Under the pieces are notes generated by a model that did no database searches, was not told the DNA's origin, and saw nothing but the letters and a program-made list of their open reading frames with translations. DNA of 64,000 nucleotides from an uncultured Bacilli bacterium (lineage in GTDB: Bacteria > Bacillota_I > Bacilli_A > RF39 > UBA660), in assembly GCA_934095825.1 (NCBI GenBank), contig CAKOKQ010000003.1, positions 1-64,000 of the forward strand. The letters are read 5' to 3'. Both the position numbers and the translations under genes were made by a program. Shown here one piece after another: positions 8,461 to 15,204 of the stretch. Position 1 is the first letter of the stretch; the number at the start of each line of letters is the position of its first letter.

Positions 8461-8485
8461 AATTTCATTTTTATAAACCAGTTAA

Positions 8486-9157
8486 TTACTCAGTAATTTT
8501 GGTTGGTTCGCTGTATTCTTTACCTTTAGTATCAACTAAAGCTTTTTTAATAGTTAAATTTTTCTTTAACTTACCAGTTTGCGTATCACTTACAATTTCA
8601 GTACTAGCAATCTTATCAACAATGTCCATCCCGTCAATTACCTTACCAAATGCAGCATAATTATTATCAAGATATGAAGCGGTATCTAACATGATGAAAA
8701 ATTGGCTTCCCGCAGAATCATTTTCACTACTTCTGGCCATCGAAACAATTCCTTTAGTATGTTTTAAAGTGTTAGTAAAACGATTATTGGTAAACTCACC
8801 CTTAATTGTATATGCAGGGCCACCAGTACCATCACCCTTTGGGTCGCCACCTTGTAAAACAAAGTTTGGCACTAAACGATGAAATGAATTATTATCATAA
8901 AAACCTTGTTTTACTAAGGAAATAAAATTATTTACTGTATTGGGAGCAATCTTAGGATATAATTCTATTACAATCGCCCCATAATCCTCAATTTCCATGG
9001 CAACTACTGGGTTATCGGTATCATAATTAGTAAGAGTAGTTTCATTACCATCGACATTAAAATCAATTCCTCGTAAGTTTTCTATATTTTTACTACCCTC
9101 ACAACCCGTACAAAATACTAAAATTCCTATAACTAAAATACTTAAAAACTTTTTCAT
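8486..9157 (-). CDS. Cyclophilin-type peptidyl-prolyl isomerase, lipoprotein
   Basis: A 223-residue peptidyl-prolyl cis-trans isomerase predicted to act outside the membrane on secreted proteins. The N-terminus has a hydrophobic segment ending in FCTGC, which fits a lipobox with Cys19 as the lipid-bearing residue. The cyclophilin domain (residues about 48-205) shows APNTVNNFISLVKQGFYDN, FHRLVPNFVLQGGDP, GSQFFIML and FGKVIDGMD. The minus strand has AAAGGA before the ATG. It is monocistronic between its own promoter and terminator. Confidence 0.9.
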   Translation of the reverse strand: MKKFLSILVIGILVFCTGCEGSKNIENLRGIDFNVDGNETTLTNYDTDNPVVAMEIEDYGAIVIELYPKIAPNTVNNFISLVKQGFYDNNSFHRLVPNFVLQGGDPKGDGTGGPAYTIKGEFTNNRFTNTLKHTKGIVSMARSSENDSAGSQFFIMLDTASYLDNNYAAFGKVIDGMDIVDKIASTEIVSDTQTGKLKKNLTIKKALVDTKGKEYSEPTKITE

Positions 9158-9185
9158 TCTCTTAATCCTTTCTTTTTATAAAAAC

Positions 9186-9215
9186 AGTATAACATATCTT
9201 AAATTTATGATACAA
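9186..9215 (-). promoter_or_regulatory. Promoter of the cyclophilin gene
   Basis: On the minus strand TTGTAT (9215-9210), 18 bases, TATACT (9191-9186), with TG at the extended -10 position. The stretch 9216-9440 is AT-rich with no feature I can support. Confidence 0.6.
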
Positions 9216-9447
9216 TATGACAAGCATTTAAAAAGAGCAAAACTTTATTATAATTCAAGGTATAAAAATAATAACATTAAAATTAAATGCTAAAAAAAAT
9301 ATTAAAGTTTAAATACTTAAAAATATAATAAATTATAGATACTAAAAACAAATTTATTAGATAATTAAAGTTAAGCATCAAAAATAAAATTATGAAGAGC
9401 TGAATTTATAAAAACTAAATAATAATAAATAATAAAAAGGAAAGGCA

Positions 9448-9489
9448 ATGTCGCTTTGCGACTACGATATAAAATATGATAGAAAATGA
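9448..9489 (+). CDS. Possible 13-codon leader peptide overlapping the deaminase start
   Basis: AAAAGGAAAGG (9435-9445) is placed ideally for the ATG at 9448, which opens a short frame encoding MSLCDYDIKYDRK and stops at 9487-9489, inside the start of the deaminase gene (9476). A GTCGC/GCGAC hairpin (9450-9462) lies in the first codons. Either a translated leader couples translation into the deaminase, or the hairpin spaces the ribosome site from the real start. There is no other ribosome site for 9476. Confidence 0.35.
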   Translation: MSLCDYDIKYDRK

Positions 9490-10135
9490 TAAAACAAAAA
9501 TAACCGAACAATTAAATAAATTATCAATAATAAATCCTCAAAATACCCGCATTAGCTGGGACGATTATTTTTCCATCCTAGCTAAAATGACATCCATGCG
9601 TTCTAGTGATAAGCACCGCAAAGTAGGATCAGTTATCGTTTCTCAAGATAACCGCATTTTATCAACAGGTTATAATGGCACCCCCATAGGAATAAAAGAA
9701 ACAGATATTCCATGGAATAAAGAAGGAGACTATTTAAATACCAAATATCCTTATATTGTCCATTCTGAACTAAATGCCATTTTAGGCTATAACAATAACA
9801 AGGCCCTTCTTAAAGGCGCTAGAATATATACGACCCTTTTTCCTTGTAACAATTGCATGAAAGCTATAATTCAAAGTGGCATTAGGGAGGTCATTTATCT
9901 TGATAACCACAATTTCAAAGAAGACGCCGATGTGGCCTCTCGTTATATGGCAAGACATGCTAATCCCTTAGTAACCCTAAGACCATATGAAATAACCGAG
10001 CCTTATAATCAATTAATCACCATCATGACTAACGAAAAAAGTATTCTAATACCCATAGCTGAAGTAGAAAAATACGATGAAGAAATGGAAAAAAAATATT
10101 TTGGACGAACTAGAAATCTGGCAAAGCCAAAATAA
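9476..10135 (+). CDS. dCMP deaminase family protein (ComEB-like)
   Basis: A 219-residue zinc-dependent deaminase of the dCMP/ComE operon protein 2 family, predicted to turn dCMP into dUMP for dTMP synthesis. Zinc ligands and catalytic Glu are seen as HSE (His96, Glu98) and PCNNC (Cys124, Cys127), with KHRKVGSVIV and YNGTP before them. A 40-residue N-terminal lead and a long C-terminal tail extend beyond the core. Its ribosome site is 30 bases from the ATG with a hairpin or short ORF between. A dTMP kinase gene lies far downstream in the window. Confidence 0.88.
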   Translation: MIENDKTKITEQLNKLSIINPQNTRISWDDYFSILAKMTSMRSSDKHRKVGSVIVSQDNRILSTGYNGTPIGIKETDIPWNKEGDYLNTKYPYIVHSELNAILGYNNNKALLKGARIYTTLFPCNNCMKAIIQSGIREVIYLDNHNFKEDADVASRYMARHANPLVTLRPYEITEPYNQLITIMTNEKSILIPIAEVEKYDEEMEKKYFGRTRNLAKPK

Positions 10136-10294
10136 TTTTAAATAATAAAAATAAATAACTAAAAAGAAATAATAAATAGTCTTAAATAAAAAATATTACT
10201 CAAAAACTTTAAATTAAGTTACAATTAAATAGGACTTTTCTAAAAAATCCATTAAAATTAAAATAAATAAATAGATAAAGAAAGAAGAATTAAT

Positions 10295-10810
10295 ATGTTA
10301 AACATTGTTTTATTTGAACCAGAAATACCTCAAAATACTGGTAATATCATGCGTACCTGTGTTGCCACTCACACTAAGTTGCACTTAATTAAACCTCTAG
10401 GTTTCTCCCTAGACGAAAAATATATAAAAAGAAGTGGAGTTAATTATATTCAATATTGCGATTATACTGTCTATGAAAATATTGATGAGTTTTTCGCTAA
10501 GAATAAAGGGACTTATTATTTTCTAACTAGGTATGGTCATAAACCTCACACTTCCTTTAATTATTCAAATCCTCTGGAGAATATTTATTTCTTTTTTGGT
10601 AAAGAGTCAACAGGCATTCCTCCTAAGATATTGAAGCCTTATATTGATAAGTGTATGCGTATTCCCATGACTGACAAAGTTAGAGCCCTAAATCTTTCTA
10701 ATACCGTTGCCATCGTTTTATATGAGGCCTTAAGACAGCAAAATTATCTTGATTTGTTAAGAGATGAACCACATAAATCAAAGACTTTTATTGAAGATTG
10801 TGAAGATTAA
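10295..10810 (+). CDS. trmL: tRNA (cytidine/uridine-34 2'-O)-methyltransferase TrmL
   Basis: A 171-residue SPOUT methyltransferase that 2'-O-methylates the wobble base of leucine tRNAs. Typical features are NIVLFEPEIPQNTGNIMRTC at the N-terminus, FGKESTGIPP (residues about 107-116) and RIPMTDKVRALNLSNTVAIVLYEALRQ forming the knotted AdoMet site. Length matches the family. It stands alone, with no close neighbour on either side. Confidence 0.93.
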   Translation: MLNIVLFEPEIPQNTGNIMRTCVATHTKLHLIKPLGFSLDEKYIKRSGVNYIQYCDYTVYENIDEFFAKNKGTYYFLTRYGHKPHTSFNYSNPLENIYFFFGKESTGIPPKILKPYIDKCMRIPMTDKVRALNLSNTVAIVLYEALRQQNYLDLLRDEPHKSKTFIEDCED

Positions 10811-10828
10811 TTTATAAATATAGGATTA

Positions 10829-10847
10829 CTTCCCACCCTCCACTCCC
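10829..10847 (+). repeat. Dispersed 19-bp C-rich motif, copy 1
   Basis: CTTCCCACCCTCCACTCCC stands out from the AT-rich surroundings just after trmL. A copy with one change lies at 51554-51572, also just after a gene, and a 10-base fragment at 48192-48201. Bases after this copy (CCCTA, then TAGGG at 10868) can pair. Function unknown. Confidence 0.55.
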
Positions 10848-10992
10848 TAAAAAGTATGATTTATAAATAGGGTGTATTAGAATTCTTAAAAGTTAGAAAG
10901 TATAAAGATAAAAAGCTTTCTAGTAAAATTATAAAATTTAATATCTAGTAAATTAATAGTGATTATGATACCATTAAAGTGGTGATAATAAT

Positions 10993-11271
10993 ATGTATAA
11001 TTGTAAAAGATGTGGACATGCTCTACCTTCTAATAGCACACTGTGTCCAAACTGTGGTGCTATGATGGATAGTAGACAATTAGAAATTAAAAAAGCATTA
11101 AATAAAAATAATAATAACTATATTGATAGATTAGATTCTATTAGAAATAAAAATTTAATGAATAAAAATGAAGAAAAAAGTAATACTAATATAATAGGAT
11201 ATGCTATCTTTGTAATAGCTGGAGTATTACTAGTTGCCATTATAATAGGATTTGCACTTATCCGTAGATAG
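10993..11271 (+). CDS. Zinc-ribbon membrane protein
   Basis: A 92-residue protein with an N-terminal zinc ribbon (CKRC at residues 4-7, CPNC at 18-21), a charged Asn/Lys-rich linker and one C-terminal transmembrane segment (about residues 68-88). This is the common zinc-ribbon single-TM type of Firmicutes, whose role is usually unknown. AAGTGGTGAT before the ATG is the ribosome site. It is followed 7 bases later by the UPF0316 gene. Confidence 0.75.
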   Translation: MYNCKRCGHALPSNSTLCPNCGAMMDSRQLEIKKALNKNNNNYIDRLDSIRNKNLMNKNEEKSNTNIIGYAIFVIAGVLLVAIIIGFALIRR

Positions 11272-11278
11272 GACTTTT

Positions 11279-11794
11279 ATGACAACACTTCTAGTATGTG
11301 TAAAAATTTTTTTCGGGCGTATACTTGATGTAAGTATTGGAACAGTAAGAACAGTAATATCCGTAAAAGGTCAAAAGTTTGCGGCGTCTGTTCTTGCTTT
11401 TTTTGAAGTTTTTATTTGGTATTATGTAGCTAGAAGTGCTTTAAATACTACATTAACAAGTGTTTTTGTTCCCATTAGTTATTCTCTGGGATATGCAACA
11501 GGAACCTTTATTGGTACTACTTTAAGTAGAAAAGTTATAAAAGGTAATACCTCTATTCAAGTAATTACTAGTAAAGCCAGTAAAACTAATTTAGAAAGAA
11601 TTAGAACAGCTGGTTATGGAGTTACAACTATTGATGTTTATGATACTTATGATAATAAAGAAAAGAAATTATTACTTATGGAAGTTAAAAATAGAAATAT
11701 TAAAGAATTAACTAATTTAATTAAAAAAATTGATAAGAAAGCCTTTATAACTTTAAGAGAAACCCAAACTATTTATAATGGTTTTGTAAAATAA
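11279..11794 (+). CDS. UPF0316 (DUF5698/DUF2179) membrane protein
   Basis: A 171-residue protein with three N-terminal transmembrane segments (starting KIFFGRILDVSIGTVRTV, the family signature) and a C-terminal cytosolic DUF2179-like domain of about 80 residues. The family is conserved in Firmicutes; no activity is established that I can rely on. The ATG at 11279 is chosen because AGGA sits five bases upstream; the in-frame upstream start would overlap the zinc-ribbon gene. Confidence 0.85.
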   Translation: MTTLLVCVKIFFGRILDVSIGTVRTVISVKGQKFAASVLAFFEVFIWYYVARSALNTTLTSVFVPISYSLGYATGTFIGTTLSRKVIKGNTSIQVITSKASKTNLERIRTAGYGVTTIDVYDTYDNKEKKLLLMEVKNRNIKELTNLIKKIDKKAFITLRETQTIYNGFVK

Positions 11795-11822
11795 AAGATT
11801 TATTTAAGGAAAATTTTTTTTA

Positions 11823-11945
11823 ATGACAACTTTTGATTTTTTGCGAAGATTAGAGTTTAAAAAAGGAGCAATTGGTTGCTCGATTGATACTTTATATCGT
11901 ATATCAGTGGTATTGGGTGTAACTATGGATAAATTTTTTGAGTAG
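11823..11945 (+). pseudogene. Remnant of an XRE-family repressor
   Basis: A 40-codon frame whose last 23 residues read CSIDTLYRISVVLGVTMDKF plus FE, the standard C-terminal end of an XRE/Cro-type helix-turn-helix domain (usual form: PSIDTLYKIAKALGVSLDEFF). The recognition helices expected before it are missing; instead there are about 17 unrelated residues. This looks like an internally deleted repressor gene. It sits beside the phase-variable surface-gene block. Confidence 0.6.
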
Positions 11946-11966
11946 GGAAGCTTATACTTTCTTTTT

Positions 11967-13052
11967 TTAGCTATCTATACTAACTAAAGTTATTCTAGCA
12001 TAGCCATTACCTTTTTTCGCACAATAACTAGTAGGCGTTTCTTCACTACAAGTAGTTGATATGGTTTTCGTACTTTCTTCACTTGATTCTTCACAGTTAT
12101 AACAGTACATAACTTTATTGGTTAATAATGTATTTCCTATATAGCCAGAACCGCCTGCTCCTGAATAACCAATATCATTGTGATAGCCACTTCCACCTCC
12201 ATAAAAGCCGCCGCCGCCAGCACCTTCATTAGTAGAATTGGCACCTTTACCAAAACTAGCACTAATTTTTCCGTCAGCATTAACTCCTGAATATAATTGA
12301 GTTCCTGATGTGGCTATGCTGTCAACAACAGTGCCTTTTTCTCCACCACCATGGCCACCGTTATTGCTAACATCATTTAGATTTCCACAGGCACCACCGC
12401 CGCCGCCAGATACCATCAAAATTTTCTCCTTATAATTTTCTAACGCAGAAATAAGTCCAGATTTTAAGGCTATATGGGTGGCACCACCGCCGCTTCCACC
12501 TCTCCAAGAGGCATGATTATCAGTTCGATTGCCACCACCGTTGTAACCGCCATCAAATTCAGAACCTGACCCACCGACATTTAAATAAACAGTAGTATTT
12601 ACATTTAATGTAATTATTCCAAACGAATATCCACCATATCCACCAGTATAAGTAGTCTGACCATGGCCACCTTGCGCTCCCCATGTTTCTAATTTATAAG
12701 TTCCGGAAACAGGCGCAACAAATGTTTGTTCTCCTCCTGTATAATCAAAATCAAAAGTTGTTTCTCCGGAATAATTAACAAAATAAAGATTACACTTCAT
12801 CTTATTACTAAAATTATTAACATATAATCCCCAATTGTCTATATCCCAATAATAGTTAACTTCATCATTATCACATACAGCTTTAGAAAATACAGCTTCT
12901 CCTTTTTTAGGAATACTAGTTTGTAATTCATTATTTAAATATATTCCTAGGATATTATTATCATCAATTTTAAGATTTTTCTCATGTAAATTACAACTAA
13001 TTATAACCAAAGAAAACACAAGAAAAATGCCAATAAATATTATTTTTTTCAT
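11967..13052 (-). CDS. Phase-variable surface protein 1: shared module plus glycine-rich domain
   Basis: A 361-residue exported protein. The N-terminus is hydrophobic and ends in VIISC, a plausible lipobox (Cys20). Residues about 32-92 form a module also found in the neighbour at 13431-14363, with matching VCDN, WD..NW and C.LYF positions and two conserved Cys. From about residue 100 it is strongly Gly-rich (GGSGGGATHIAL, GGGGGACGNL, GAGGGGFYGGGSG), like the Gly-rich ALK-type domain of bacterial surface proteins. GAGG lies seven bases before the ATG. Directly upstream is the 244-bp segment bounded by inverted 21-bp sites. Ligand unknown. Confidence 0.8.
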   Translation of the reverse strand: MKKIIFIGIFLVFSLVIISCNLHEKNLKIDDNNILGIYLNNELQTSIPKKGEAVFSKAVCDNDEVNYYWDIDNWGLYVNNFSNKMKCNLYFVNYSGETTFDFDYTGGEQTFVAPVSGTYKLETWGAQGGHGQTTYTGGYGGYSFGIITLNVNTTVYLNVGGSGSEFDGGYNGGGNRTDNHASWRGGSGGGATHIALKSGLISALENYKEKILMVSGGGGGACGNLNDVSNNGGHGGGEKGTVVDSIATSGTQLYSGVNADGKISASFGKGANSTNEGAGGGGFYGGGSGYHNDIGYSGAGGSGYIGNTLLTNKVMYCYNCEESSEESTKTISTTCSEETPTSYCAKKGNGYARITLVSIDS

Positions 13053-13083
13053 ATCATTACCTCATAAAAGCCGAAATATCGTC

Positions 13084-13373
13084 TTCATAGAGTTTGCAAC
13101 TCTATGAAAAATAGCCTTCAAACTAAGTAAAATCATTACAAAAAAGAAATTTGACTAGAAATTTTGACCACAAATATATATGAATTTTTGACTATAAAAA
13201 TATTAATAATCACCTTAAATTAAAGGTTAAAATTGAAAATACTTTGACTATAAAATTGACTACAATAGAAATAAATTAACCCTTTAAAAAGCCTAATTTA
13301 TATGATATATTTAATGTATAAATTAAATAGGATATCCGAAAATAGGCTTTCATAGAGTTGCAAACTCTATGAA
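13084..13373. other. Candidate invertible promoter segment A
   Basis: Two 21-bp near-palindromes bound a 244-bp segment upstream of the minus-strand gene at 11967-13052. Each has arms CATAGAGTT and AACTCTATG; the three-base centre is TGC in the left copy (13086-13106) and GCA in the right (13351-13371), so the copies are exact reverse complements. Neither is followed by a T run, so they are not terminators. The segment carries repeated TTGAC words (13151, 13164, 13188, 13244, 13256) and a TATGATATA -10-like word at 13301 that reads away from the gene. The layout fits site-specific inversion, with the copy shown probably OFF. Confidence 0.7.
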
Positions 13374-13392
13374 AAAATGACTATTTAGACAT

Positions 13393-13422
13393 AAAAAAAG
13401 CTACCATTATGATGAGGTAACT
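13393..13422 (-). terminator. Terminator of surface protein gene 2
   Basis: On the minus strand AGTTACC pairs with GGTAGCT (one G-T pair) across a ten-base loop, followed by seven T residues. It ends the gene at 13431-14363 just before segment A. Confidence 0.75.
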
Positions 13423-13430
13423 CATTTATT

Positions 13431-14363
13431 TTATTCGTTATATTGCCAGTGTGCATAATAAGTTGTATCTTCTGTTACTTGTATTCCAGCAGATATTTTT
13501 TCACCTTCAATAGGGTCAGTATACCAACCTAAAAAAGTATAATTATCTCTAGTTGGAGTGGGTAAGGTATTACTTAATGTATCATATTCTTTAAAAGACA
13601 CAATTGAATAGTTGTTGTATTCTCCTTCTTGAAAGGCTATGTTTTTAACTTCTAAAATTCTATCTTCTTCTTTTGATGCCCAACCATAAAATACAAAAGC
13701 ATAACGGTTGTAATTAGTTGTCGTAAATTTTCTGGTTATTCTTTGCCAATTATTTGTAACATTAACTTTCATATTACTGTAACCAGATATTATTTCTTGC
13801 TCGGAACCAATAAAAGCATTATATGAGGTGTTTCCTTTTACAAAAAATTGAAAAGTATAAATTTTACCTTCGGCTAATCTCTTTTTTGCATAAAAGTAAT
13901 ATCCTACAGAATTATCAACTATATTAATATCCTTGCTCGAATTAAAATTATAAAGATAATAGTTATTTTCCTTAGCTATTTTATAATTAGTATTCGAAAC
14001 ATTGTCTGGATTTTTCACTATACTTAAAGTGTTATATGTATCTTCAAATATATTATTTTTTACAAAATTGTTATCATAAGTAACAGTAATTTCCTTTTTA
14101 GACCTAAAATATAACTTGCAATTACTTTTTTTAGAAAGATTAGTAATTAATAAATTCCAATTTGCATTGTCCCAAGTACCAACTGCTTCATTATCACAAA
14201 CGACTTTATCAATTACATAATTATCTTTATCTGGAAGTAAACTGCTTTCAATATTATCCACATAAACACCAACTAAATTATTACCAGAAATCTTGTTTTT
14301 AAATAACATTAATCCTATTAATAAACAAACAAAAATTATAATTTCAAAATACCATTTTTTCAT
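13431..14363 (-). CDS. Phase-variable surface protein 2: shared module plus InlB B-type repeat
   Basis: A 310-residue protein with an N-terminal transmembrane anchor (residues about 5-22). Residues 28-86 match the module of the neighbour at 11967 (VCDN, W..ANW, C.LYF, two Cys). A middle beta-rich region of about 160 residues resembles a carbohydrate-binding-like sandwich. The C-terminus (from TPTRDNYTFLGWYTDP to TTYYAHWQ) is one Listeria-Bacteroides B repeat (Flg_new). The start at 14363 gives a seven-base gap to GGAG, as in its neighbour; 14366 is also possible. A longer frame to 14432 runs through the left inversion site and is rejected. Confidence 0.78.
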   Translation of the reverse strand: MKKWYFEIIIFVCLLIGLMLFKNKISGNNLVGVYVDNIESSLLPDKDNYVIDKVVCDNEAVGTWDNANWNLLITNLSKKSNCKLYFRSKKEITVTYDNNFVKNNIFEDTYNTLSIVKNPDNVSNTNYKIAKENNYYLYNFNSSKDINIVDNSVGYYFYAKKRLAEGKIYTFQFFVKGNTSYNAFIGSEQEIISGYSNMKVNVTNNWQRITRKFTTTNYNRYAFVFYGWASKEEDRILEVKNIAFQEGEYNNYSIVSFKEYDTLSNTLPTPTRDNYTFLGWYTDPIEGEKISAGIQVTEDTTYYAHWQYNE

Positions 14364-14394
14364 CATTATACTCCTTAAAATACTAAATTTCGGC

Positions 14395-14684
14395 TTCATA
14401 GAGTATGTAACTCTATGAAAAATGCGCCCCAAACTCAGTAAACACCTAAGAGATAAAAGAAGTTGACTAGAAATTTTGACGACAAATAACCATTTATAAT
14501 GACTATAAAAATCTTTTTAATCTCAGGTAATTTCAGGTGTTCCTACATAAAATATTGACCAGAAAATTGACCATAATAGATACAAATAATTACTAGAAAA
14601 AGCTTAAAATCTATGATATAGTTAACTTATAAATAGAAAATACATAAGGAAAAGTAGCTTTCATAGAGTTACATACTCTATGAA
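14395..14684. other. Candidate invertible promoter segment B
   Basis: Same layout as segment A, before the gene at 13431-14363. The arms are CATAGAGT and ACTCTATG; the five-base centre is ATGTA at the left site (14397-14417) and TACAT at the right (14662-14682), again exact reverse complements. The interior is 244 bp, identical in length to segment A, and aligns with it: paired TTGAC words 12 bp apart at 14555/14567 and TATGATATA at 14612 lie at the same distances from the right site (107 and 50 bp). The centre differs from that of segment A, so the two would not recombine with each other if overlap identity is needed. Confidence 0.7.
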
Positions 14685-14803
14685 AAAGTTATCATTTTAT
14701 CCAAAAATTTACCTAAAATAGACTAAGACCAAAATAAGCGTAAAAAAATTTTTAAAAACATAAAAAAAATCGTTTTCACCCTGAAAAACATTGCCTAAAA
14801 ATA

Positions 14804-14831
14804 TTGAAAATACTAGGAATTATGCTATAAT
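14804..14831 (+). promoter_or_regulatory. Promoter of the rimP-nusA-infB operon
   Basis: TTGAAA (14804-14809), 16 bases, TATAAT (14826-14831), with TG at 14823-14824 making an extended -10. Confidence 0.75.
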
Positions 14832-14845
14832 AAAATTACAGATTT

Positions 14846-14874
14846 GAGTGGGCAGTAAAATTCCCACTTTTAAT
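14846..14874 (+). terminator. Leader hairpin / possible attenuator before rimP
   Basis: GAGTGGG (14846-14852) pairs with CCCACTT (14863-14869) over a ten-base loop, then TTAATTTTAT. A GTGGG/CCCAC hairpin at this place is common before nusA operons of low-GC Gram-positive bacteria and is thought to allow control by NusA itself; here the T run is broken, so readthrough is likely. Confidence 0.55.
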
Positions 14875-14947
14875 TTTATAAAAAAACAGTTGGGTATTAC
14901 TAACGAATAAAAAATATTCATTAGTAATAAAACTTAAAAGAGGTAAT

Positions 14948-15202
14948 ATGGAAAAAGAGTTAGAAAAATTAAGAAAGAATGTCGAAGAAGCCTTATCTTC
15001 CAAAGAGATAATGGTAACCGATGTTTGCTATCATAAAGAAAATAACTATAATTTTTTAACAATTGAACTTGATAAAGTAAATGGTATTGATCTAGATGAA
15101 ATTGTTGAAGCGACAAACATTATTAATCCAATTGTCGATAAGATGGATTTTATTGATGAGTCATACATTCTTGATGTTATAAGTAAAGAAAGAGGCGTAT
15201 AA
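14948..15202 (+). CDS. rimP: Ribosome maturation factor RimP, short form
   Basis: Only 84 residues against about 150 in other bacteria. The N-terminal alpha/beta domain is complete up to SYILDVISKERG, which matches the YxLEVSSPG end of that domain; the C-terminal SH3-like domain is missing and the gene stops two bases before nusA. RimP helps assemble the 30S subunit. Position before nusA-ylxR-infB makes the identity firm. The stop appears natural: no frame carrying the missing domain is seen, since nusA begins at once. Confidence 0.8.
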   Translation: MEKELEKLRKNVEEALSSKEIMVTDVCYHKENNYNFLTIELDKVNGIDLDEIVEATNIINPIVDKMDFIDESYILDVISKERGV

Positions 15203-15204
15203 AT

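Noticed and set aside
13084..13108. The CATAGAGTT hairpins as transcription terminators.
   Set aside because: None of the four copies is followed by a T run on either strand; A residues follow instead. The exact inverted pairing within each unit fits recombination sites better.
14364..14432. Longer N-terminus for surface protein 2 starting at 14432.
   Set aside because: It would read through the left inversion site, lacks a ribosome site and adds residues unlike a signal segment; GGAG fits the start at 14363.
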